Notes: generated by a model not told the origin, from the sequence alone. A DNA stretch of 14,674 bases from Veillonella sp. (GCF_015058545.1 NZ_SVCB01000002.1:1-14674); one strand, 5' to 3'. Numbered from the stretch's first letter, positions 1-7,513 are shown. Numbers and translations: made by a program.

Positions 1-236
1 TCATGCAAATTCCGATTATCGGGGTTGTAGAAAACTTCTCGTATTTCCATTGCCCGGATAACGGCAAAGATTACAAGATTTTCGGTGACAGTCATATTGA
101 TGATGTACTTGAACGTTATAATTTATTATTGTTAGGTCGTTTACCAATTGATCCAAACGTAGCAGCTCTTTGTGATGCCGGCAAGTTAGAAGACATTGAA
201 CAAACGAACTTAGAATCTGTAGAATTACCTCAATAG
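1..236 (+). CDS. Mrp/ApbC (NBP35-like) iron-sulfur carrier ATPase, C-terminal part only
   Basis: This is the last 77 codons of a gene that begins before the window; the reading frame is open from the first base and ends at TAG 234-236. The visible part carries the signature of the Mrp/ApbC/NBP35 P-loop ATPases: IIGVVENFSYF, then a cysteine-containing CPDNGK stretch, IFGDSHID, and LLGRLPIDPNVA near the end. Members of this family bind ATP and carry or transfer [4Fe-4S] clusters to target proteins in the cytoplasm. The Walker A motif would lie upstream and cannot be checked. The family usually has CPxC here, where the two cysteines of each subunit bridge a cluster across the dimer. This protein has Cys at codon 51-53 but Asn (codon 60-62) in place of the second Cys. 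The ATG at position 3 is an internal methionine, not a start. The gene ends in its own terminator. Confidence 0.85.
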   Translation, partial: MQIPIIGVVENFSYFHCPDNGKDYKIFGDSHIDDVLERYNLLLLGRLPIDPNVAALCDAGKLEDIEQTNLESVELPQ

Positions 237-252
237 CATTACATAAGGTATT

Positions 253-308
253 AAACACAGGCTGCTTATTTTCTTTATAGAAAAGGGAGTAGCCTGTGTT
301 TTTTATAT
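253..308 (+). terminator. Rho-independent terminator after the Mrp-like gene
   Basis: An 11-bp perfect stem (AAACACAGGCT at 253-263 with AGCCTGTGTTT at 291-301) is followed by a T-rich run. The long loop contains a second small stem, TTTTCT (269-274) with AGAAAA (279-284), so the RNA would form one extended hairpin with an internal bulge. It separates the Mrp-like gene from the transporter. Confidence 0.85.
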
Positions 309-362
309 GTAGGATATTATTCAAGTAACAAAGTTGTTAAAAGGGAAAGGGAGGAACATTAC

Positions 363-1103
363 GTGAAAAAGTATATGTCATGGATTATTCCCATCTTGGT
401 AGGTGTCATCATCTGGTTTATGCCGGTACCGGAAGGTCTTAAACCGCAAGCGTGGCACTTATTTGCTATTTTTGCCGGTACAATTTTAGGATTCATTTTG
501 CAGCCACTGCCAATCGGGGCCTTATCGATTATCAGTATTGTCATTTCGGCTGTAACCAACACTTTAAAAATTGGCGAAGGCTTAGCCGGTTTTGCCAATA
601 CAGCTATTTGGTTAATCGTAGCTGCTTTCTTATTCTCCCGCGGTTTTATCAAAACCGGCTTGGGTAAACGTATTGCTTACACTATGATTACAGCGGTAGG
701 CAGTAACTCTTTGAAATTATCGTATGCTCTTGTTGTCAGTGATTTAATTTTATCGCCGGCTACACCATCCAATACGGCTCGTGCTGGCGGGGTTATTTAT
801 CCGATTACTAAATCGTTGGCATCGGCTTTCGGTTCCGAACCGGGCGATACAGCTCGTAAAATCGGTGCTTACTTGATTCAAACAATTTATCAAGGCAATA
901 CCATTACATCCGCTATGTTTATGACTTCCATGGCCGGTAATACCTTGGTTGCTTCTTTAATCGCTGCTTCTTTCGGTTACACCATTACTTGGGGCGACTG
1001 GGCTATTGCCGCCATCGTTCCGGGCTTAGTGGCCTTGATTGTTATGCCGTTGATTTTATACTTTATTTATCCGCCGGAATTAAAAGACACTCGTGAAATT
1101 TAA
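363..1103 (+). CDS. DASS transporter, N-terminal half (246 aa)
   Basis: This fragment begins at GTG 363 with a good GGGAGG site and stops at TAA 1101-1103. It holds a short N-terminal hydrophobic segment (residues about 6-22), further membrane spans, and the first substrate/sodium-binding hairpin with the family motif SPATPSNTARAGGV at about residues 136-149. A strongly hydrophobic final span (about 222-238) ends in YPPELKDTREI, the cytoplasmic exit seen after the first structural repeat. In known DASS structures the fold is two inverted repeats, each with one SNT motif. The stop lies just after the first repeat, so this product would be an almost intact half-carrier rather than a random truncation. 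Confidence 0.75.
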   Translation: MKKYMSWIIPILVGVIIWFMPVPEGLKPQAWHLFAIFAGTILGFILQPLPIGALSIISIVISAVTNTLKIGEGLAGFANTAIWLIVAAFLFSRGFIKTGLGKRIAYTMITAVGSNSLKLSYALVVSDLILSPATPSNTARAGGVIYPITKSLASAFGSEPGDTARKIGAYLIQTIYQGNTITSAMFMTSMAGNTLVASLIAASFGYTITWGDWAIAAIVPGLVALIVMPLILYFIYPPELKDTREI

Positions 1104-1139
1104 GCTCATATTGCTAAGGAATTAAAAGAACTCGGCTCT

Positions 1140-1769
1140 ATGAGTTTCGCTGAAAAAGTAATGCTCGGCGTATTTATTTTATCTCTTGTTTTGTGGGCTA
1201 CCGGTCAATTTACCGGCCTTAACGCAACTACTGTTGCATTATTGGGCGTAAGTATTCTCCTCGTTACTAAAGTGTTAACCTGGTCCGATGTAACGGAAGA
1301 AAAAGGCGGCTGGGATACTTTGATCTGGATGGGCACTATGATGGCCTTAGCATCTCAATTGAATAAATTAGGTTTTATTCCTTGGTTTGCCAAAATCGTC
1401 GGCGACCAAGTAGCCGGTATTGAATGGATCATGGCATTCATGATTTTGATTTTGATTTTGATTTACACCTATTCCCATTACTTGTTCGCAAGTCTTACCG
1501 TACATATTACGGCTATGTATGTAGTGTTTGTAGCGGTTGCTATCAGCGCCGGCACACCTCCGTACTTGGCAATGCTTGCGTTCGCATTCTTCTCCAACTT
1601 ATGTATGTCCCTTACTCACTATGCAGCCGGTCCTTCACCAATCTTGTTTAACTCGGGCTATGTGCCGCAGAATACTTGGTGGCGCTTAGGTTTCATTGCT
1701 TCTGTTGTCAACCTTGTTATTTGGCTCGGTGTCGGTTCCATGTGGTGGAAAGTCTTGGGCCTTTGGTAA
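1140..1769 (+). CDS. DASS transporter, C-terminal half (209 aa if started at ATG 1140)
   Basis: This is the second structural repeat of the same carrier, in the same reading frame as the N-terminal half. It has several membrane spans, the T-H-Y-A-A-G-P-S-P-I-L-F motif that corresponds to the second SNT-type binding loop, and the family's typical end (residues with W-L-G-V-G-S-M-W-W-K-V-L-G-L-W). The ATG at 1140 has no convincing ribosome site: the nearest purine run, AAGGA at 1116-1120, is 19 bases away. Expression as a separate protein would therefore depend on re-initiation after the stop 36 bases upstream, or on readthrough. Within it, 1442-1465 is a four-unit GATTTT-type hexamer run coding Ile-Leu repeats. 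Confidence 0.65.
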   Translation: MSFAEKVMLGVFILSLVLWATGQFTGLNATTVALLGVSILLVTKVLTWSDVTEEKGGWDTLIWMGTMMALASQLNKLGFIPWFAKIVGDQVAGIEWIMAFMILILILIYTYSHYLFASLTVHITAMYVVFVAVAISAGTPPYLAMLAFAFFSNLCMSLTHYAAGPSPILFNSGYVPQNTWWRLGFIASVVNLVIWLGVGSMWWKVLGLW

Positions 1770-1810
1770 TAAATTTTTAATATATTTCATAGAATAATAT
1801 CCAACCTAAG

Positions 1811-1856
1811 AAGAGAAAGCACTGTCCTTTGCGCGGCAGGCTTTCTCTTTTTTGTT
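1811..1856 (+). terminator. Rho-independent terminator after the DASS transporter
   Basis: A 10-bp perfect stem, AAGAGAAAGC (1811-1820) with GCTTTCTCTT (1840-1849), extended inward by CTG (1822-1824) with CAG (1837-1839), is followed by a T tract at 1848-1853. It isolates the transporter from the aminopeptidase. Confidence 0.85.
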
Positions 1857-1878
1857 TTATCCTCAATTGTGTTATAAT
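1852..1878 (+). promoter_or_regulatory. Candidate extended -10 promoter for the M18 aminopeptidase
   Basis: A perfect TATAAT lies at 1873-1878 with the extended TGn element at 1870-1872, so it reads TGTTATAAT. The -35 is poor (TTGTTT at 1852-1857, spacer 15), which is typical of extended -10 promoters. It lies directly after the preceding terminator and about 30 bases before the ATG at 1911. Confidence 0.65.
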
Positions 1879-1910
1879 ATCTAGTGTAATTAAACAAAAT
1901 GAGGTGTACT

Positions 1911-3191
1911 ATGGATACAGTAGCACGATTGTTAGATTTTATAGATAATAGTACCTCCCCGTATCATACGGTGAAGACCGGTGCCAATGAGCTGAAGGCT
2001 AAAGGCTTTACGGAATTATTCCTTGAAGACGTTTGGGCTCTCGGTGAAGGGGACTACTTTGTAAAGGTCTATGACTCCACGTTGGTGGCCTTCCATATCG
2101 GATCGAATCTTCGCCATTCTATGCGCATTGCTTCGGCCCATACGGATTTTCCGGCTATTCGTATTAAGCCAAATCCGTTGGTAGATACCAAAGGCTATGG
2201 TGAGCTTAATGTGGAGACTTACGGGGGGCTGATATTAAACACTTGGCTTGATCGTCCTTTATCTATGGCCGGTGCGGTAGTGACACGTACGGACGATCCT
2301 TTCCGGCCTGACGTTCACTATGTGGATGTGGCAAGACCGCTTTTGACAATCCCTAATTTGGCTATTCATATGAATCGTCAAATTAATGAAGGGGTGGCAC
2401 TTGATAAGCAAAAGCATATGTTGCCGCTTTTCATGATGTGTAATGATAAGATTGATACCGACCGTGAGTGGCGTGAATTTTTAAGCGAGCTTGTAAAACG
2501 ACCGGCTGAGGATATTTTGTCCTATGAATTGACGCTTTATCCGGTAGAAGGGGGCACAACCTTTGGCCGCTATGATGAATTTATCAGCTCGCCACGCATC
2601 GATAATCTTACGTCCTGTGTAGCTTGCCTGGAAGGCATTTTTGAAGCTAAAGCAACGGACGCTGAAGGGCTTCGAATGGTTGTGTTATTCGACAATGAAG
2701 AAGTGGGCAGTCGTACCAAACAGGGCGGAGCGTCTACAATTTTATCGCAATTGGTAGAGCGTATTTATATGGCGACCGGTCATACGAAAGCGGAATGCTA
2801 TGCCGATGTAGCGGCGGGCTTTATGATTTCCGCCGATGTGGCTCACGGTTATCATCCGAACTATCCTGAAAAAAATGACATTACCAATTATCCTATTTTG
2901 AATAAGGGTGTTGTTTTAAAAATGGCATCCAGTCAATCCTATGCCGGTGATGCATGGGCTATTGCCACGGTAAAGGCTTTGTGTGAAAACGATTCTATTC
3001 CGTATCAGATATATGTAAATCGCTCGAATATTCCGGGCGGTTCTACGGTAGGATCCATTACGTCCGCCATGTTGGCTATGCGTACTATGGATGTGGGCGT
3101 ACCGATTCTGGCTATGCATTCGGCGCGCGAAACCATGGGGGCTGATGACCAGGAAGCGTTGGATAATTTAATGAAGGCGTTTTTAAGGTAG
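1911..3191 (+). CDS. apeB: M18 family aminopeptidase (aspartyl aminopeptidase-like)
   Basis: This 426-residue cytoplasmic di-zinc aminopeptidase removes N-terminal residues, typically acidic ones in this family, from peptides. The expected metal and catalytic residues are all present: His77 in SAHTDFPAIRIKPN, Asp231 in RIDNL, Glu263-Glu264 in LFDNEEVGS, Asp309 in SADVAHGYHPN and His403 near the end in AMHSARE. Length matches the family (about 420-440). I chose ATG 1911 because GAGG at 1901-1904 sits 6 bases upstream and the next residues MDTVARLLDFI match family N-termini. An in-frame upstream ATG at 1899 overlaps that ribosome site and is unlikely. The next gene follows after only 6 bases with no terminator, so the two are probably co-transcribed. 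The symbol follows the name used for bacterial M18 aminopeptidase 2; substrate preference is not shown by the sequence. Confidence 0.93.
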   Translation: MDTVARLLDFIDNSTSPYHTVKTGANELKAKGFTELFLEDVWALGEGDYFVKVYDSTLVAFHIGSNLRHSMRIASAHTDFPAIRIKPNPLVDTKGYGELNVETYGGLILNTWLDRPLSMAGAVVTRTDDPFRPDVHYVDVARPLLTIPNLAIHMNRQINEGVALDKQKHMLPLFMMCNDKIDTDREWREFLSELVKRPAEDILSYELTLYPVEGGTTFGRYDEFISSPRIDNLTSCVACLEGIFEAKATDAEGLRMVVLFDNEEVGSRTKQGGASTILSQLVERIYMATGHTKAECYADVAAGFMISADVAHGYHPNYPEKNDITNYPILNKGVVLKMASSQSYAGDAWAIATVKALCENDSIPYQIYVNRSNIPGGSTVGSITSAMLAMRTMDVGVPILAMHSARETMGADDQEALDNLMKAFLR

Positions 3192-3197
3192 GTATTT

Positions 3198-3890
3198 ATG
3201 CTGACTGAGTATACAATGCTTATCACGGACGTTCTAGGCACTTCCTATGGTAAGCTCACGTTAATCGTGTTAATTTTCCTGGCCGGCTTTGGCATGTCGC
3301 TGGTGCCGGAAACGGTGGCCACGATTTTGCCGCGCTTGGCGGGACATATATATAAGCGTATTTATTTTGCCATTGGCATGACCGCATCCATCATTGTGGT
3401 CGGTGTCATCGGTTCGCGCATTTTAGGCCCTACCAGTATTGGCGGCAGCTCCTATGTGATTTGGGGCGTCTTGCTCGTAGCCATGTCGCTGCAAGCGTTT
3501 GAGTGGATTGCCTTTATTCATCCGGCGCCGCTTAAAGGGCGCGATGAACGACGCATTGAAAGAGCCCGCACGCCGATAGGCCGTACTCTGGCTATTGTAA
3601 AACAGGGTCTGTTGGTTGGCCTCTCGTGGCGTTATGATCGTTTGCCGATTTACATCTGGCTCGTGGCTACGATTGCCGTAGCGGGCTGGAAATTGGCATC
3701 GGTGATGATTATTTCATTTATTATAGGCTATTTAATTCCTGTATTTTGGCTCACCAATCGTTTGGAACGACTGGCTAAATTGGTGACACAGCCAAATTAT
3801 CGGACAGGTATTTTTTGGTTTAAACGTCTTATGGGCGTAGTTATGTGGCTGGAAGCGTTATATTTTATCGGGCTTTTAGTGACATACTAA
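3198..3890 (+). CDS. Cysteine-free polytopic membrane protein resembling the CcdA/DsbD transmembrane fold
   Basis: This 230-residue protein has about six hydrophobic spans (roughly residues 20-44, 52-74, 84-107, 133-150, 152-184 and 208-228) and a basic loop at 113-129. Its first span, FLAGFGMSLVPETVATILP, lines up with the SPCxxP-bearing span of CcdA/DsbD, and GLLVGLSWRYDRLPIYIW at about 137-154 lines up with the second, W-x-P-C-x-G-P-bearing span. In both, the redox cysteine is replaced by an acid (Glu38 and Asp147), and the whole protein has no cysteine. It therefore cannot move electrons as CcdA does; an ion or solute transport role in the wider LysE-like superfamily is possible but unproven. 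The homology is judged by eye, so it could also be an unrelated six-span protein. The start ATG 3198 follows AGGTAGGT closely. It is probably expressed with the M18 aminopeptidase. Confidence 0.7.
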   Translation: MLTEYTMLITDVLGTSYGKLTLIVLIFLAGFGMSLVPETVATILPRLAGHIYKRIYFAIGMTASIIVVGVIGSRILGPTSIGGSSYVIWGVLLVAMSLQAFEWIAFIHPAPLKGRDERRIERARTPIGRTLAIVKQGLLVGLSWRYDRLPIYIWLVATIAVAGWKLASVMIISFIIGYLIPVFWLTNRLERLAKLVTQPNYRTGIFWFKRLMGVVMWLEALYFIGLLVTY

Positions 3891-3902
3891 TTATGGTTAT
3901 CT

Positions 3903-3925
3903 CATGTATGTATTGTGTATACATG
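3903..3925 (+). other. Small inverted repeat between the membrane protein and pyc
   Basis: CATGTAT (3903-3909) and ATACATG (3919-3925) form a perfect 7-bp stem with a 9-base loop. No T tract follows, so it is not a classical terminator. It lies upstream of the candidate pyc promoter and could be an operator or a weak transcript end. Its role is unknown. Confidence 0.35.
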
Positions 3926-3936
3926 GTGAATAAAGG

Positions 3937-3965
3937 TTGTATTCCTTTGGGAATGCTCCTACAAT
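3937..3965 (+). promoter_or_regulatory. Candidate sigma-70 type promoter for pyruvate carboxylase
   Basis: TTGTAT (3937-3942), 17 bases, then TACAAT (3960-3965). The -10 matches the consensus at five of six positions, the -35 only at the TTG. Start of transcription would fall near 3972, leaving a short leader with GGAGG at 3986-3990 seven bases before ATG 3998. The region also holds two nested inverted repeats (TTGTA/TACAA and ATTCC/GGAAT at 3941-3954) that could bind a regulator. Confidence 0.45.
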
Positions 3966-3997
3966 GTAGAGAGGTAACAAGTTGAGGAGGAAGTCTC

Positions 3998-6900
3998 ATG
4001 AAAGAAATTAAATCTGTGTTGGTTGCCAACCGAGGTGAGATTGCTATCCGTGTTTTCCGTGCGTGTAACGAAATGGGAATTCGCACAATAGCAATTTACT
4101 CAAAAGAAGATTCGCTTTCTTTACATCGTAATCAAGCGGATGAAGCGTACTTAGTAGGACGCGGTAAAAAACCGGTCGATGCGTATTTGGATATCGAAGA
4201 TATCATTCGTATCGCTCATGAACATGATGTAGATGCCATCCATCCGGGCTACGGCTTCTTGGCAGAGAATGCCCGTTTTGCCAAACGATGCGAAGAAGAA
4301 GGTATCACATTCATCGGACCTCGTCTGGAACATTTGGAAATGTTCGGGGACAAGGTAAACGCCCGTATTCAGGCTAAATTAGCCGGCATTCCTATGATTC
4401 CGGGGAGTGACGGACCTCTTAACAATTTTGAAGAACTTGAAGAGTTTGCCAAAACTCACGGTTTCCCATTGATGATTAAAGCCGTTAACGGCGGCGGCGG
4501 TCGCGGTATGCGTGCCGTTGAATCTATGGGTGAACTTCGTGAAGCCTATGATCGCGCCAAATCCGAAGCGAAAATGGCCTTTGGCGATGATGATGTATAT
4601 GTTGAAAAATTAATCGTTGAACCTAAACATATTGAAGTACAGATCATGGGCGATGCTCATGGCAATGTAGTTCATTTATATGAACGTGACTGCTCCGTAC
4701 AGCGTCGTCACCAGAAAGTTGTTGAAATGGCACCTGCTTTCGCATTGCCTATGGAAACACGTCAACGTATCTGTGATGCAGCCGTTCAAATTATGAAAAA
4801 CGTTAAATACGTGGGTGCCGGTACCGTCGAATTCCTAGTTACCAATGACGGCAATTTCTACTTCATCGAAGTAAACCCTCGTATTCAGGTAGAACATACT
4901 ATTACTGAATTAATCACCGGTATTGATATTGTAAAAACTCAAATTCGTGTAGCGGAAGGCTATTCTTTATTCGATAAAGAAGTAGGCATCCCTGCACAGG
5001 AAGATATTGAATGTAACGGTCAAGCTATTCAGTGTCGTATCACCACTGAAGATCCAAGCAATAACTTCATGCCTGATACCGGTAAATTGGTAGCCTATCG
5101 TTCCAGTGGCGGTTTCGGTATTCGTCTCGACGGCGGTAACGCTTTCACCGGCTCCGTAATTACGCCATACTATGATTCTTTATTGGTAAAAGCTTCTTCC
5201 TGGGCTCTAACTCCTGAAGAATCCATTATGAAAATGCTTCGTTGTTTGCGCGAATTCCGTATTCGTGGTGTCAAAACGAACATTCACTTCTTAATCAATG
5301 TATTGGAAAGTCCTGAATTCATGTCCGGTACTTGCAATGTTAACTTCATTGACGAACATCCTGAATTGTTTATTTTCAAACAAGTTCGTGACCGTGGTAC
5401 TAAGATGTTGCGTTACATCGCCGATGTAACTGTTAACGGTTACCAGGGCCTTGGCCATCAGGAAGTACCTGATTTTGAACCGATTCAGATGCCGGCTTTG
5501 CTTCCGGGTCAACCACCGGCAGGTACCAAACAGAAATTTGACGAATTGGGACCTGAAGGTTTCTCCAAATGGTTAAGTGAACAAAAACAGGTATTCTTCA
5601 CCGATACAACTTGGCGTGATGCGCATCAGTCCTTGTTTGCCACTCGCTTACGTACCGTTGATATGGCGCGTGTAGCCGGCGAAGCGGCCCGCGGTGTATC
5701 CAACTTGTTCTCCTTGGAATGCTGGGGCGGCGCTACCTTCGACGTAGCCTATCGTTTCTTGCATGAAGATCCATGGGAACGCTTACGCATGTTCCGCAAA
5801 CAAGTTCCGAATGTATTGTTACAGATGTTACTTCGCGGTGCCAATGCGGTAGGCTATACCAGCTATCCTGATAATGTAGTACGTCAATTCATTAAATTGG
5901 CAGCCGATAACGGTGTCGATGTATTCCGCGTATTCGACAGCTTGAACAGCCTCGATAATATGCATGTAGCTATCGACGAAGTTCGTAATCAGAATAAGAT
6001 TGCCGAAGTATCCTTGTGCTACACCGGCGATATTCTCGATGCAAGCCGTACAAAATACAACTTAGATTACTATGTAAGCATGGCTAAAGAAGTAGCAAAA
6101 GCCGGTGCCAACATTATCGCCATCAAAGATATGGCCGGTCTTTTGAAACCGCAAGCCGCTTACAACTTGGTATCTGCATTGAAAGATGCTGTTGATTTGC
6201 CAATCCACTTACATACTCATGAAGGGGCAGGCAATGCGATTTATACCTATGGCCGTGCTATTGATGCGGGCGTTGACGTAGTTGACGTAGCATACTCGGC
6301 ATTTGCCAACGGCACCAGCCAGCCAAGTATGAACTCCTTGTATTATGGTTTGTCCGGTCATGACCGTCAGCCTGAAATGAATGCGGATTATATGGAACAG
6401 ATGTCTCATTACTTTGCATCCATTCGTCCATACTACAAAGGCGTTGATAAAACAAATCCATATCCAAGCACTGAAGTGTACCAGCATGAAATGCCAGGCG
6501 GCCAGTTCTCCAACTTGCAGCAACAGGCTAAGAGTGTAGGTCTCGGTGAACGTTGGGATGAAGTTAAAAAAGTATATCATCAGGTAAGCATGATGTTTGG
6601 CGATATCATCAAAGTAACGCCATCCTCTAAAGTAGTTGGTGATATGACTTTATTCATGGTTCAAAATGATCTTACGGAACAAGACATCTACGATAAAGGC
6701 GAAACTCTTGATTTCCCTCAATCCGTAGTTGAATTCTTCCAAGGTTATTTAGGCGTACCATACCAAGGTTTCCCTAAGAAATTACAGAAGATTATTTTGA
6801 AGGGCAAACAGCAACTTAAAGGTCGTCCGGGCGCTTACTTAGAACCGGTTGATTTTGAAGATGTACGTAAACACTTGGTTGATTTAGGTTCGCCGGCAAC

Positions 6901-7444
6901 TGATGAAGACGTAATCGCATACTGCTTGTATCCTAAAGTTTACAGCGATTATGTTGAATTCAACAGCGATTATGACGATATTTCCGTATTGGATACACCA
7001 ACCTTCTTCTTCGGCATGCGCCGTGGTGAATCCATTCACGTAACCATTGAAAAAGGTAAAATGCTCATTATCAAATTGATTCATGTCAGCGAAGTGGATG
7101 AAGACGGTAATCGTATTGTAAGCTTTGAATTCAATGGTCAGCCTCGTGATATTAAGATTCGTGACAAACATGTTAAAACTACTGGTGTTGTTCGTCATAA
7201 AGTTGACAAAACTCAACCTGGTGAAGTTGGTGCAACCTTGTCCGGTTCCGTTGTTAAGGTTATCGTTAAGACAGGTCAAAGCGTCTTGAAGGGCGAACCG
7301 CTCATCGTAACCGAAGCCATGAAGATGGAAACGACGATTACATCGCCAATCGATGGTATCGTTGGGGAAGTCTATGTTCGTGAAGGCAGCCGAATCGAAA
7401 GCGGCGACTGCTTGCTCAAGATTCAGGACCGTTCCAACTCTTAA
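3998..7444 (+). CDS. pyc: Pyruvate carboxylase
   Basis: A single 1148-residue polypeptide that carboxylates pyruvate to oxaloacetate using ATP, bicarbonate and biotin. Domains in order: biotin carboxylase (about 1-455) with VANRGEIAIRV, the ATP-binding glycine loop NGGGGRGMR at 164-172 and EVNPRIQVEH at 291-300; carboxyltransferase (about 530-1000) with metal/active-site residues Asp536 in DTTWRDAHQSL, Lys710 (the carbamylated lysine, in IKDMAGL), His739 and His741, and Thr874 in VTPSSK; and a biotin carboxyl carrier domain with the biotinylated Lys1109 in EAMKMET. Length is normal for the one-chain form. The HTHDTSG motif common in other enzymes is HTHEGAG here. The start is fixed by GGAGG 7 bases upstream of ATG 3998. 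The gene stands alone between its own promoter and a strong terminator. In an anaerobe it would feed the reductive C4 branch or gluconeogenesis from lactate or pyruvate. Confidence 0.97.
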   Translation: MKEIKSVLVANRGEIAIRVFRACNEMGIRTIAIYSKEDSLSLHRNQADEAYLVGRGKKPVDAYLDIEDIIRIAHEHDVDAIHPGYGFLAENARFAKRCEEEGITFIGPRLEHLEMFGDKVNARIQAKLAGIPMIPGSDGPLNNFEELEEFAKTHGFPLMIKAVNGGGGRGMRAVESMGELREAYDRAKSEAKMAFGDDDVYVEKLIVEPKHIEVQIMGDAHGNVVHLYERDCSVQRRHQKVVEMAPAFALPMETRQRICDAAVQIMKNVKYVGAGTVEFLVTNDGNFYFIEVNPRIQVEHTITELITGIDIVKTQIRVAEGYSLFDKEVGIPAQEDIECNGQAIQCRITTEDPSNNFMPDTGKLVAYRSSGGFGIRLDGGNAFTGSVITPYYDSLLVKASSWALTPEESIMKMLRCLREFRIRGVKTNIHFLINVLESPEFMSGTCNVNFIDEHPELFIFKQVRDRGTKMLRYIADVTVNGYQGLGHQEVPDFEPIQMPALLPGQPPAGTKQKFDELGPEGFSKWLSEQKQVFFTDTTWRDAHQSLFATRLRTVDMARVAGEAARGVSNLFSLECWGGATFDVAYRFLHEDPWERLRMFRKQVPNVLLQMLLRGANAVGYTSYPDNVVRQFIKLAADNGVDVFRVFDSLNSLDNMHVAIDEVRNQNKIAEVSLCYTGDILDASRTKYNLDYYVSMAKEVAKAGANIIAIKDMAGLLKPQAAYNLVSALKDAVDLPIHLHTHEGAGNAIYTYGRAIDAGVDVVDVAYSAFANGTSQPSMNSLYYGLSGHDRQPEMNADYMEQMSHYFASIRPYYKGVDKTNPYPSTEVYQHEMPGGQFSNLQQQAKSVGLGERWDEVKKVYHQVSMMFGDIIKVTPSSKVVGDMTLFMVQNDLTEQDIYDKGETLDFPQSVVEFFQGYLGVPYQGFPKKLQKIILKGKQQLKGRPGAYLEPVDFEDVRKHLVDLGSPATDEDVIAYCLYPKVYSDYVEFNSDYDDISVLDTPTFFFGMRRGESIHVTIEKGKMLIIKLIHVSEVDEDGNRIVSFEFNGQPRDIKIRDKHVKTTGVVRHKVDKTQPGEVGATLSGSVVKVIVKTGQSVLKGEPLIVTEAMKMETTITSPIDGIVGEVYVREGSRIESGDCLLKIQDRSNS

Positions 7445-7476
7445 TAACATAATGCTTGTTAAAAGTGCATGACTTT

Positions 7477-7513
7477 AAACCGACCTTCTCATTTGAGAAG
7501 GTCGGTTTTTTGT
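7477..7513 (+). terminator. Strong Rho-independent terminator after pyc
   Basis: A 15-base arm at 7477-7491 (starting AAACCGACC) pairs perfectly with 7494-7508 (ending GGTCGGTTT), with a minimal loop of about 4 bases in practice, followed by six or more T. This is the strongest hairpin in the window. Confidence 0.95.

Larger units (their letters stand above)
363..1769 (+). pseudogene. DASS-family dicarboxylate/2-oxoglutarate-malate transporter interrupted by an in-frame stop
   Basis: Read through a single TAA at 1101-1103, this is one continuous frame of about 467 residues, the normal length for a divalent anion:sodium symporter (DASS, SodiT1/CitT/TtdT type) inner-membrane carrier. The start is GTG at 363, preceded by GGGAGG ending 8 bases upstream. 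Codons between the stop and the next ATG (1104-1139) encode a plausible linker, A-H-I-A-K-E-L-K-E-L-G-S, matching the kind of charged linker these proteins have between halves. Both halves keep the family's conserved SNT-type and T-H-Y motifs, and there is no other frame damage. A one-base change from CAA, AAA or GAA would explain the stop. It could be a recent inactivation, a strain polymorphism or sequencing error, or a working split carrier. The substrate is probably a C4-dicarboxylate, citrate or tartrate; it cannot be fixed from sequence. Confidence 0.8.

Noticed and set aside
1101..1103. Programmed readthrough or recoding at the DASS stop
   Set aside because: The stop is TAA followed by G, not TGA, and no selenocysteine element or slippery run is visible; a nonsense mutation is simpler.
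1899..1910. ATG 1899 as the start of the M18 aminopeptidase
   Set aside because: It overlaps the GAGG ribosome site that serves ATG 1911, and the extra residues M-R-C-T are not family-like.
6884..7450. A 188-codon open frame on the minus strand over the 3' end of pyc
   Set aside because: It lies wholly opposite a full-length, highly conserved gene, has no family resemblance and no ribosome site; it is a codon-bias shadow.
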